NCBI GenBank assembly: GCA_023435645.1
Contig: JAEYRK010000100.1
Coordinates: 1 to 32,206 of the forward strand
DNA from: Bacillota bacterium
Lineage (GTDB): Bacteria; Bacillota; Clostridia; Lachnospirales; Lachnospiraceae
Direction of reading: 5' to 3'
Length of the DNA stretch: 32,206 bases
Positions 1 through 7,030 of this stretch are shown here, one piece after another. Made by a program: the position numbers and the translations under genes. The notes under the pieces are model-generated. The model worked only from the letters and a program-made list of their open reading frames with translations, did no database searches and was not told the DNA's origin. The first letter of the stretch is position 1; each line of letters opens with the position of its first letter.

Positions 1-1
1 C

Positions 2-604
2 TTCTTATCGAAGAAGGCTATGGAGGAGCACCGGATCATCGGACAGGTATTCAGCACCTTTTGGTTGGTTGAATATCAGAAGGAATTATATATCATCGAC
101 CAGCATGCGGCCCATGAGAAGGTGCTATATGAAAGAATTATGGCTGCTGCTTTGCATAAAGGTAACGAATCACAGCTGCTGCTTCCGCCAATCGTACTTA
201 CCCTGACCTTAAGGGAGCAGGAGGTTCTACAGCGTTACCAGGAGATTCTTACCCGCCTTGGGTATGAGTTTGAGAATTTCGGTGGTAACGAATTCTCCGT
301 TCGTGCGGTTCCTGCCGACCTTTACGGCCTTTCGGAGAAGGAGCTGATTCAGGAATTTCTGGATCTGATGGCGGATGAACTAATGGGACAGAGCTTGAAT
401 GCCAGCTCCATTCTGGAGAAGACAGCATCCCTATCCTGTAAAGCCGCAGTGAAGGCCAATCACAGCCTCTCTGTGGAGGAGGCCTCTGCCCTGATTAAGG
501 AGCTCCTTACCCTGGAGAATCCCTATCATTGTCCCCATGGAAGACCGGTGATCATCTCCATGAGCCGGTATGAGCTGGAGAAGAAATTCAAACGTATTCT
601 TTAG
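2..604 (+). CDS. mutL: DNA mismatch repair protein MutL, C-terminal part (5' truncated by window)
   Basis: The reading frame is open from the window edge, so only the last ~200 residues are present, against 600-700 for a full MutL. What remains is the C-terminal dimerisation and endonuclease domain. Counting from the Met encoded at 20, the metal-binding motif DQHAX2EX4E is intact at residues 27-38 (DQHAAHEKVLYE), followed by an SCKAAVKAN segment near 139 and a CPHGRP motif near 173; the protein ends in FKRIL. These are the signatures of MutL proteins that nick DNA themselves, as in bacteria without MutH. The ATPase N-terminus (and probably mutS) lies upstream of the window. The next gene, miaA, follows after 99 nt, the usual mutL-miaA order. 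The ATG at 20 is internal, not the true start. Confidence 0.95.
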   Translation, partial: FLSKKAMEEHRIIGQVFSTFWLVEYQKELYIIDQHAAHEKVLYERIMAAALHKGNESQLLLPPIVLTLTLREQEVLQRYQEILTRLGYEFENFGGNEFSVRAVPADLYGLSEKELIQEFLDLMADELMGQSLNASSILEKTASLSCKAAVKANHSLSVEEASALIKELLTLENPYHCPHGRPVIISMSRYELEKKFKRIL

Positions 605-703
605 CCTTCTCAGGAAATCTCATCCATACGGACAGATTGCTCCACCATAAGAAATAGCAGATAAGTATAGCATCGTAAAAATAAGGAATGTAAGGATCAG
701 CCC

Positions 704-1657
704 ATGGAAAAAAAGCCAATCATCATTTTAACAGGACCAACCTCAGTCGGTAAAACAGCCCTTTCCCTCTCCCTTGCGAAAGCAGTGAACGGAGAAATCA
801 TCTCTGCGGATTCCATGCAGGTATACAAGCAGATGGATATCGGCACAGCAAAGATTTCCCGGGAGGAAATGGGCTCGGTTCCTCATTACCTGATCAGCGA
901 ATTTGAACCGAATGAGGAATTTAATGTGGTGAGGTTTCAACAGTATGCCAAGAAGTATATCCACCAAATCCATGAGAAGGGAAAGCTTCCTATTCTGGTA
1001 GGCGGTACCGGATTCTATATTCAGGCAGTGCTTTATGATATTGATTTTACCGAGAATGAAACAGATTACTTCTACCGTAGAGAGCTGGAGCTACTGGCAG
1101 AGGAAAAGGGAAGTGTGTATCTGCACAATCTGTTACTTCAGGTGGATCCGGAAAGTGCTAAGGCAATTCATCCGAATAACGGAAAGCGGATCATCCGCGC
1201 CTTGGAATATGCCAGATTGACGGGTGAGAGAATTTCAGTCCATAATGAGGAGCAGAGGGGGAAAGCTTCTCCCTACAAGTATTGCTATTTTGTTCTGACA
1301 AAGGATCGTGCCAAGCTCTATGAGACAATCAATCAACGTGTTGATCAGATGCTTCAGCAGGGCCTTCTGGATGAAGTAAGGAGTCTGGCTGAGCAGGGCT
1401 ATTCCAGAGATCTGGTATCCATGCAGGGACTCGGCTATAAGGAGCTTCTTGCTTATCTGGCAGGGGAGTGCACCCTGGAGGAGGCAATTACCCTGCTAAA
1501 GAGGGACACCAGGCATTTTGCCAAGCGTCAGCTTACCTGGTTTAAGAGAGAACGGGAGGTCATCTGGGTGGACAAGGACCTGTACCAGTCTGATGAGGAC
1601 ATTCTTTCCTTCCTATTATTTAAACTAAAGGAAGCGGGAATTTATTCGGTCACATAG
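704..1657 (+). CDS. miaA: tRNA dimethylallyltransferase MiaA
   Basis: Transfers the dimethylallyl group from DMAPP to N6 of adenosine 37 in tRNAs that read UNN codons. At 317 aa it has the usual family length. Visible motifs are the P-loop GPTSVGKT (residues 11-18), the substrate-pocket segment SADSMQVYKQMDIGTAK just after it, GGTGFYIQAVL in the middle, the SMQGLGYKEL segment and the C-terminal RHFAKRQLTWFKRE stretch. The ATG at 704 is preceded by AAGGAT at suitable spacing. It sits 99 nt after mutL and is probably cotranscribed with it. A separate promoter follows at 1781, so miaA may end the mutL unit, although I see no strong terminator in the gap. Confidence 0.97.
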   Translation: MEKKPIIILTGPTSVGKTALSLSLAKAVNGEIISADSMQVYKQMDIGTAKISREEMGSVPHYLISEFEPNEEFNVVRFQQYAKKYIHQIHEKGKLPILVGGTGFYIQAVLYDIDFTENETDYFYRRELELLAEEKGSVYLHNLLLQVDPESAKAIHPNNGKRIIRALEYARLTGERISVHNEEQRGKASPYKYCYFVLTKDRAKLYETINQRVDQMLQQGLLDEVRSLAEQGYSRDLVSMQGLGYKELLAYLAGECTLEEAITLLKRDTRHFAKRQLTWFKREREVIWVDKDLYQSDEDILSFLLFKLKEAGIYSVT

Positions 1658-1780
1658 AAGTACCGACCTGTCAATCGTCCATGAATACTCATAGGAATTA
1701 GGAAGAGGTAATTCTTACATGTTAGGAATTTCTAGTGTCTGGAAAAAAACTTATTATTTCTCGATGATAACAATTACTTA

Positions 1781-1809
1781 TTGACAGAAGGGTCATTTAG
1801 GAATATAAC
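1781..1809 (+). promoter_or_regulatory. Sigma-A type promoter of the YnbB-like gene
   Basis: TTGACA at 1781-1786 and TATAAC at 1804-1809 are separated by exactly 17 nt, an almost perfect vegetative promoter. It lies about 55 nt before the GTG start at 1865, which implies a short untranslated leader. The 207-nt gap after miaA otherwise holds no gene that I can see. Confidence 0.75.
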
Positions 1810-1864
1810 AAATAAATGTTAGCATAAGAATATTATGTAAACTCATGTACTCAGGAGGATCAAA

Positions 1865-3154
1865 GTGTCAAATAATCAGATAGAACAGATGTACCTGGAG
1901 CTGGGGATTGCTCCAAAGCTTCTCCAACTTGGAATGGAGATAGAGGAGAAGCTTGATCAGAGATTTGCCTGGATTGACAGGATTGCAGAATATAATCAAT
2001 TAAAGGTGTTAAAGGCCATGCAGGCCAACAGGCTCAGTGATATTCATTTTGCCGCAACCACAGGCTATGGCTATAATGATATCGGAAGGGATACCCTGGA
2101 AAGCGTATATGCAGCGATCTTCCATACAGAGGATGCCCTGGTCCGTCCTCAGCTGATCAGTGGTACCCATGCCCTGACTGTGGCATTATCCGGAAATCTT
2201 AGGCCCGGAGATGAGATTCTCTCCCCGGTCGGTAAACCCTATGACACTCTGGAGGGGGTAATTGGAATTACTGAGGCCAAGGGCTCACTTGCAGAGTATG
2301 GAATCACCTACCGGCAGGTGGACCTCTTGTCAGATGGGAGCTTTGATTATGAAGGAATTAGAGCGGCCATCCGTCCGAATACGAAGCTGGCCTCGATTCA
2401 GAGATCTAAGGGCTATGCCAGCCGGCCGACTCTATCGGTAGAGAGAATCGGAGAGCTGATTCGTTTCTTAAAGGAATGTAAGCCGGATATCATCTGTATG
2501 GTAGACAATTGCTACGGAGAATTTGTTGAAATGATAGAACCGACGGATGTCGGTGCGGATCTATGCGTCGGCTCCCTTATTAAGAACCCCGGCGGAGGTC
2601 TGGCACCGATCGGAGGCTATATCGTCGGTAGGAAGGAATATATCGAGAATGCAGCATACCGCCTAACGGCACCCGGACTGGGCAAAGAGGTCGGAGCCAC
2701 CCTTGGACTGAATGCACAGCTGTTTCAGGGACTGTTTTTGGCACCCCAGGTGGTATCCGGTGCCATAAAGGGCGCTATTTTCGCTGCAAGCCTGTATGAG
2801 CGCTTCGGTTTTGGTGTCCATCCGAACGGAACAGAAGAACGCTATGATATTATTCAGGCTGTTACCTTAAACTCAGCCGAAGCGGTCATTGCCTTCTGTA
2901 AGGGAATCCAGGCTGCGGCACCGGTGGACAGCTATGTAGATCCTGAGCCCTGGGCTATGCCCGGCTACCAGTGTGATGTGATTATGGCAGCCGGTGCCTT
3001 TGTACAAGGCTCCTCAATTGAGCTTTCCGCAGATGCTCCGATTAAGCCACCCTATACTGTTTTCTTCCAGGGAGGTCTGACCTGGTACCATGCAAAGTAT
3101 GGTATTCTCTTATCCCTGCAGAAATTATTGGAGAAGGGGCTCATTACAATCTAA
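1865..3154 (+). CDS. Methionine gamma-lyase / aluminium-resistance family PLP protein (YnbB-like)
   Basis: This 429-aa protein belongs to the PLP-dependent fold-type I family often annotated as methionine gamma-lyase or aluminium resistance protein (Bacillus subtilis YnbB). The likely Schiff-base lysine is K240 in the GSLIKNPGGG segment, preceded by a CMVDNCYGEF segment whose Asp would hold the pyridine nitrogen; the N-terminal part has the HFAATTGYGYNDIGRD and RPQLISGTHAL segments typical of the family. The start is GTG at 1865, chosen because AGGAGG (1853-1858) lies 6 nt upstream and no better start is in frame. miaA next to ynbB-like genes is a recurring order in Firmicutes. The true substrate is not established for most members, so a C-S lyase activity is only a family-level guess. 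Confidence 0.88.
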   Translation: MSNNQIEQMYLELGIAPKLLQLGMEIEEKLDQRFAWIDRIAEYNQLKVLKAMQANRLSDIHFAATTGYGYNDIGRDTLESVYAAIFHTEDALVRPQLISGTHALTVALSGNLRPGDEILSPVGKPYDTLEGVIGITEAKGSLAEYGITYRQVDLLSDGSFDYEGIRAAIRPNTKLASIQRSKGYASRPTLSVERIGELIRFLKECKPDIICMVDNCYGEFVEMIEPTDVGADLCVGSLIKNPGGGLAPIGGYIVGRKEYIENAAYRLTAPGLGKEVGATLGLNAQLFQGLFLAPQVVSGAIKGAIFAASLYERFGFGVHPNGTEERYDIIQAVTLNSAEAVIAFCKGIQAAAPVDSYVDPEPWAMPGYQCDVIMAAGAFVQGSSIELSADAPIKPPYTVFFQGGLTWYHAKYGILLSLQKLLEKGLITI

Positions 3155-3358
3155 GAGCCAAACTGTTTGATTTCAGTATACAATCCATACATTTTATGTT
3201 AAAATGTTAAATGAAATTGATCCACCTTAATATGCAGCGCTTTCATCCTACATCAATGCATCTGCTACCATATATGCATTTAAGCTCTGCAGATCATGCA
3301 ATAAAAGTTATTCCTGATTTCAATGACAGACCCGGTGCAGACCGGCTTGGAGGATAAT

Positions 3359-3634
3359 ATGGCAAGGACAAACAGCAAGAATAAGTGGGCATTGTTCCTG
3401 TTAGTTCTTACAGGGATTGTGCTGGGAAGCTTTCTGGGTTCCCTGGCCAAGGGTGTTGATTTCCTGTCCTGGTTAAATTACGGTTTTGATTTTGCAATCG
3501 GAAAACCGGATGGAAGCGGCATTGTCAGTGTTAGCCTGGGGGATATCGCAATTCATTTCGGATTAAGAATTCGAGTTTCCATCGGAAGTATTATTGGAAT
3601 TATAGCTGCAGTATTTGCTTATAAGAAGCTTTAG
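3359..3634 (+). CDS. DUF4321 small membrane protein
   Basis: A 91-aa protein with two predicted membrane segments, one near the N-terminus (ALFLLVLTGIVLGSFLGSLA) and one at the C-terminus (SIGSIIGIIAAVFAYKKL), joined by a ~40-residue loop. It matches the DUF4321 family that sits upstream of radC and mreB in many Clostridia; its function is unknown. I place the start at ATG 3359 rather than the upstream in-frame ATG at 3323, because GGAGG at 3349-3353 is spaced correctly for 3359 and the upstream 12 residues look non-coding. The 204 nt before it contain only short imperfect inverted repeats (TGCATCTGC at 3257-3265 against 3289-3300) and no convincing promoter. Confidence 0.8.
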   Translation: MARTNSKNKWALFLLVLTGIVLGSFLGSLAKGVDFLSWLNYGFDFAIGKPDGSGIVSVSLGDIAIHFGLRIRVSIGSIIGIIAAVFAYKKL

Positions 3635-3693
3635 CTTAGATTACAAGTCATGGACCGACTGATTTCCTGGAGAGAGAAATGAAGGAGGATTCC

Positions 3694-4392
3694 ATGAAGG
3701 AAGATTATCTAACTGTGAAGGAGCTGCCCCTTTCCGAGCGCCCCTATGAGAAATGCGAAAGGTACGGTGCTGCCTATTTATCCGATGCGGAGCTTTTGGC
3801 AGTCATCCTTCGAACAGGTACGAAGAACCTGCGATCGATTGATTTGGCTGTAAAGCTCTTGAATTACCCGGAAGCCAATTCCGGTTTAAAGGGTCTGAAT
3901 TATCTGACGATGAAGGAGCTTACCAAAATCAACGGGATCGGAAGAGTGAAGGCTATCGAGCTTCTCTGTCTTACAGAGCTTACGAAACGGATGGCGAAGG
4001 AAATTCACAGAGAAAGCCTAAGGCTGGTCACCCCAAAGAGTGTGGCCGATTATTATATGCAGGATATGCGTCACCTGAGTCGGGAACAGATCCTTCTTGT
4101 ACTACTTGATTCAAAGAGTAAGCTCATTAAGGATATGGTGATATCATCGGGAACGGTGAATACCTCCATTATGCCGGCCAGGGAGATTTTTGTGCAGGCT
4201 CTGAAGCAGGAGGCTGTGAATATCATCCTGATCCATAACCATCCCAGCGGTGACCCCTCACCCAGTGCCGAAGATCTGCGGGTGACCAAGCGAATCAAGG
4301 AAGCAGGTAATTTCGTGGGAATTACGCTTATGGATCATATTATTATTGGCGATAATAAATATATCAGTCTGAAGGAGCAAGGACTATTGTAG
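3694..4392 (+). CDS. radC: RadC family JAB/MPN protein
   Basis: UPF0758/RadC family, 232 aa with the start chosen here. The N-terminal half contains a helix-hairpin-helix (LTKINGIGRVKAIELLC) and the C-terminal half the JAMM-type metal site: an upstream Glu in MPAREIF, then H181-N-H183-P-S-G and D194, in the canonical HxH...D spacing. The family was named for a radiation-sensitivity locus, but a DNA repair role is not proven, and its biochemical activity is unclear. The ATG at 3694 is preferred over that at 3679 because AAGGAGG (3682-3688) is placed 5 nt before it. radC directly upstream of mreB is a conserved arrangement in Firmicutes, and the gap to mreB is 67 nt. Confidence 0.93.
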   Translation: MKEDYLTVKELPLSERPYEKCERYGAAYLSDAELLAVILRTGTKNLRSIDLAVKLLNYPEANSGLKGLNYLTMKELTKINGIGRVKAIELLCLTELTKRMAKEIHRESLRLVTPKSVADYYMQDMRHLSREQILLVLLDSKSKLIKDMVISSGTVNTSIMPAREIFVQALKQEAVNIILIHNHPSGDPSPSAEDLRVTKRIKEAGNFVGITLMDHIIIGDNKYISLKEQGLL

Positions 4393-4459
4393 CCGAACAG
4401 ACCTTATGATAAGACATATCATCAACCTGACAATTAAGTTCATAGGAGGTAGCTATAGT

Positions 4460-5482
4460 ATGGCATCAAAAGTATATGGGATAGATTTCGGTACCAGTAC
4501 CATTAAAATTTATAAAAAGGGACAGGGAATCGTACTGGACGAGCGTAATATCATCGCAATTGCAGACAGGAAGACGGTAATAGCCTCCGGCGATGATGCC
4601 TTTGATATGTACGAGAAGGCACCCTCCAATATAAAGGTCACTTATCCCGTAAGAAGCGGTGTCATCGCAGATGTGGCAAATATGATGTCCTTATTACAGC
4701 ATTTCATGATGAGAATCAGCAACTCCAAGAGACCCGGTTCTGCGGATTATATCGTGGCAACACCGACCGCTATTACCGAGGTGGAGCGAAGATCCTTCTA
4801 TGATCTCATTGCCAGCTCAAATCTGAAGGCAGGACATATCAGGATTGTGGAGAAGCCCCTTGCGGATGCCGTGGGTGCAGGACTTGATATCATGACAGCC
4901 AGAGGTGTTATGATCGTGGATATCGGTGCCGATACGACCGAGGTATCCATCCTATCCCTAGGTGGTATCGTCTTGAGTAAATTAATTCCCGTTGGCGGGA
5001 ATAAGCTGGATGAGGCCATCAAAGGAATCGTGAAAAGAAAATTCAACCTCTATATCGGTGATAAAACTGCTGAAAATATTAAGAAGAAGCTGGCCTGTGC
5101 ACTTCCTTTAGTTGAGGCCTCCGTTAAGGTTTTCGGTAGGGATGTAGTCACCGGACTTCCGGTTGAAATGGAAGTAGATTCCAGAACGGTGTATGAAGCT
5201 ATTTCGGAATATATGTATAATATTACGGATGCCATCCGGATTATCCTGGAGCGTACTCCCCCAGAGATATCCTCGGATATTATAGATAGCGGTATCTATA
5301 TTACAGGCGGGTCTGCCAAGATATTCGGACTGAATGAGCTACTTCATAAGGAAACGGATCTTAAAATTAATATCTGTGAAGACCCATCCAAAACTGTTGT
5401 GAAGGGGCTCGGTAAGATTATGGAGGACCATAAGCTTCACTCCCTTTCTGATGCCTTACGGCCTAAAACCATTGTAAATTAA
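4460..5482 (+). CDS. mreB: MreB-family actin-like rod shape protein, divergent
   Basis: A 340-aa actin-fold protein that should form membrane-bound filaments guiding wall synthesis with MreC, MreD, RodA and PBP2 encoded just downstream. The phosphate-1 loop reads IDFGTSTIK (residues 8-16) instead of the usual DLGTANT, the EEP motif reads EKP (131-133), the phosphate-2 loop reads VDIGADTTE (153-161) instead of DIGGGTTE, and the adenosine motif reads TGGSA (282-286) instead of TGGGA. The ITEVERR segment (105-111), which holds the presumed catalytic Glu, is retained. Length and gene order support MreB itself; the pocket changes suggest altered nucleotide handling. Start at ATG 4460 was chosen over the in-frame ATG at 4406 because AGGAGG at 4444-4449 serves it and the protein then begins like other MreBs. 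Confidence 0.9.
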   Translation: MASKVYGIDFGTSTIKIYKKGQGIVLDERNIIAIADRKTVIASGDDAFDMYEKAPSNIKVTYPVRSGVIADVANMMSLLQHFMMRISNSKRPGSADYIVATPTAITEVERRSFYDLIASSNLKAGHIRIVEKPLADAVGAGLDIMTARGVMIVDIGADTTEVSILSLGGIVLSKLIPVGGNKLDEAIKGIVKRKFNLYIGDKTAENIKKKLACALPLVEASVKVFGRDVVTGLPVEMEVDSRTVYEAISEYMYNITDAIRIILERTPPEISSDIIDSGIYITGGSAKIFGLNELLHKETDLKINICEDPSKTVVKGLGKIMEDHKLHSLSDALRPKTIVN

Positions 5483-5567
5483 ACACAGGTAAATTGCACC
5501 TTTGCTGCCCTGATCGTTTTGTCGGGCAAACAAAAGCTTACTACAGCCTGTTTGGTTAGGAGATATT

Positions 5568-6455
5568 ATGAGACGCAGGACAAAGATCCATGTAAATCCG
5601 AAGCATTTGCTTATTATTCTAATCGTACTCTGTTTTGGTCTGATATTCTTATCCTATCGATACGGAGGCGTACTGTCGCCGGTTAGAAATGCGACAGGTA
5701 CCGTTGTGACCCCGATGCAAAGAGGGATCAATTCAGTTGGCAGCTTTATCTCCGAAAAGATGAATGTCTTTACCAGTATGAAGGATTTACTGAAGGAAAA
5801 CGAAGAGCTAAGGGATCAGGTGAATCTGCTTTCCTATGAAAACAAGCTTCTTCTCCAGGATAAATATGAATTGGATGAGCTACGGGAGCTATACCTGCTG
5901 GATCAGAAGTATTTGGATTATCCTAAGGTAGCAGCCCGGGTCATTAGTAAGGATACCAATAACTGGTATAACGTATTCACAATTGACAAGGGAACCAGAG
6001 ATGGCCTTGCAAAGGATATGAATGTACTGGCTGGAAACGGTCTGGCCGGAATCATTATTGAGGCCCATTATAATTACTCCATCGTCCGTTCCATCATAGA
6101 CGATAAAAGTAATGTCAGCGGTATGTTTTTAAAAACCTCTGACACCTGTATCGTCAAAGGGGATCTTAAGCTGATGGATGAGGGTAAAATCCGGGTGGAG
6201 CTGATCAGCAAGGATGCGGAGATAGAAGATAATTATGAGATAATCACCTCACATATTAGCGATAAATTCCTTCAGGGAATACTCATCGGATATGTCCATG
6301 GTATTAAGCTTGATTCCAGTAATATGACAAAAACGGCATATCTGACACCAGTGGTGGATTTTGAGAGATTGAACGAGGTTCTGATTATCACACAGCTGAA
6401 GGAGCCCTTAATCGATGAGGACCCTTCCATCGGAAAGGAACCTAATACGGAATAG
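5568..6455 (+). CDS. mreC: Rod shape-determining protein MreC
   Basis: A 295-aa bitopic protein. A short basic cytoplasmic tail (MRRRTKIHVNPKH) is followed by one membrane segment (about residues 13-30), a coiled coil (about 70-110, the KENEELRDQVNLLSYENKLL region) and the extracytoplasmic beta-domain with the typical motif VLAGNGLAGIIIEAHYNYSIVRSIIDD. MreC bridges MreB filaments to PBP2 outside the membrane. The ATG at 5568 has AGGAGA 8 nt upstream. The gene follows mreB by 85 nt and is followed after 15 nt by mreD, consistent with one operon. Confidence 0.95.
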   Translation: MRRRTKIHVNPKHLLIILIVLCFGLIFLSYRYGGVLSPVRNATGTVVTPMQRGINSVGSFISEKMNVFTSMKDLLKENEELRDQVNLLSYENKLLLQDKYELDELRELYLLDQKYLDYPKVAARVISKDTNNWYNVFTIDKGTRDGLAKDMNVLAGNGLAGIIIEAHYNYSIVRSIIDDKSNVSGMFLKTSDTCIVKGDLKLMDEGKIRVELISKDAEIEDNYEIITSHISDKFLQGILIGYVHGIKLDSSNMTKTAYLTPVVDFERLNEVLIITQLKEPLIDEDPSIGKEPNTE

Positions 6456-6470
6456 AAAAGCAGGGGAGTC

Positions 6471-6983
6471 ATGAAAAGAGTTATTGTATACATTTTAGAA
6501 ATTATCATATGCTTTGTTCTTCAGAGCTCCATGTTCCATTATATTAGCTTGGCTGGGATTATGCCGAATCTGCTTTTGATTCTGGTTGTTTCCACGGCCT
6601 ATATGAGGGGCAGGAATACAGGTCTTCTGATCGGATTCTTCAGCGGACTGTTTGTGGATCTGATCTTTGGCCATGTCGTAGGACTATATGCGCTGCTTTA
6701 TCTTCTGATCGGTTATTTCATCGGCTTTCTGAACAGGTTTTATTCGAATGATGATTTTACATTGCCCATCCTCTTTGTGGCAGTCTGTGATTTCTTCTAT
6801 GGTTTTTTCTATTATGTGTTCGAATTTCTGTTAAGAAGCAGATTGAATTTCTGGTATTATTTCAGGCGATTTATCCTACCGGAGGTAATCTATACCGTTG
6901 CAGTCTCTGTGCTGCTTTATAAGCTGCTACATATGATAAACAATCGCTTAGATCGATCTCCTGAGGAGGAGCAAGTGAAATAA
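6471..6983 (+). CDS. mreD: Rod shape-determining protein MreD
   Basis: A 170-aa strongly hydrophobic protein with about five membrane helices and the family's FVLQSSMFHYISLAGIMPNLLLI N-terminus (written here in outline; key residues are the QSS...PNLLL pattern) and a GLLIGFFSGLFVDL motif. It is part of the MreBCD elongation complex. The start ATG at 6471 follows AGGGGAG at 6462-6468. It is 15 nt from mreC and 47 nt from the PBP2 gene. Confidence 0.92.
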   Translation: MKRVIVYILEIIICFVLQSSMFHYISLAGIMPNLLLILVVSTAYMRGRNTGLLIGFFSGLFVDLIFGHVVGLYALLYLLIGYFIGFLNRFYSNDDFTLPILFVAVCDFFYGFFYYVFEFLLRSRLNFWYYFRRFILPEVIYTVAVSVLLYKLLHMINNRLDRSPEEEQVK

Positions 6984-7030
6984 GTATTTCGTAACTGTTA
7001 TTCCTTTGTAATTAGATATTGGAGGATATT

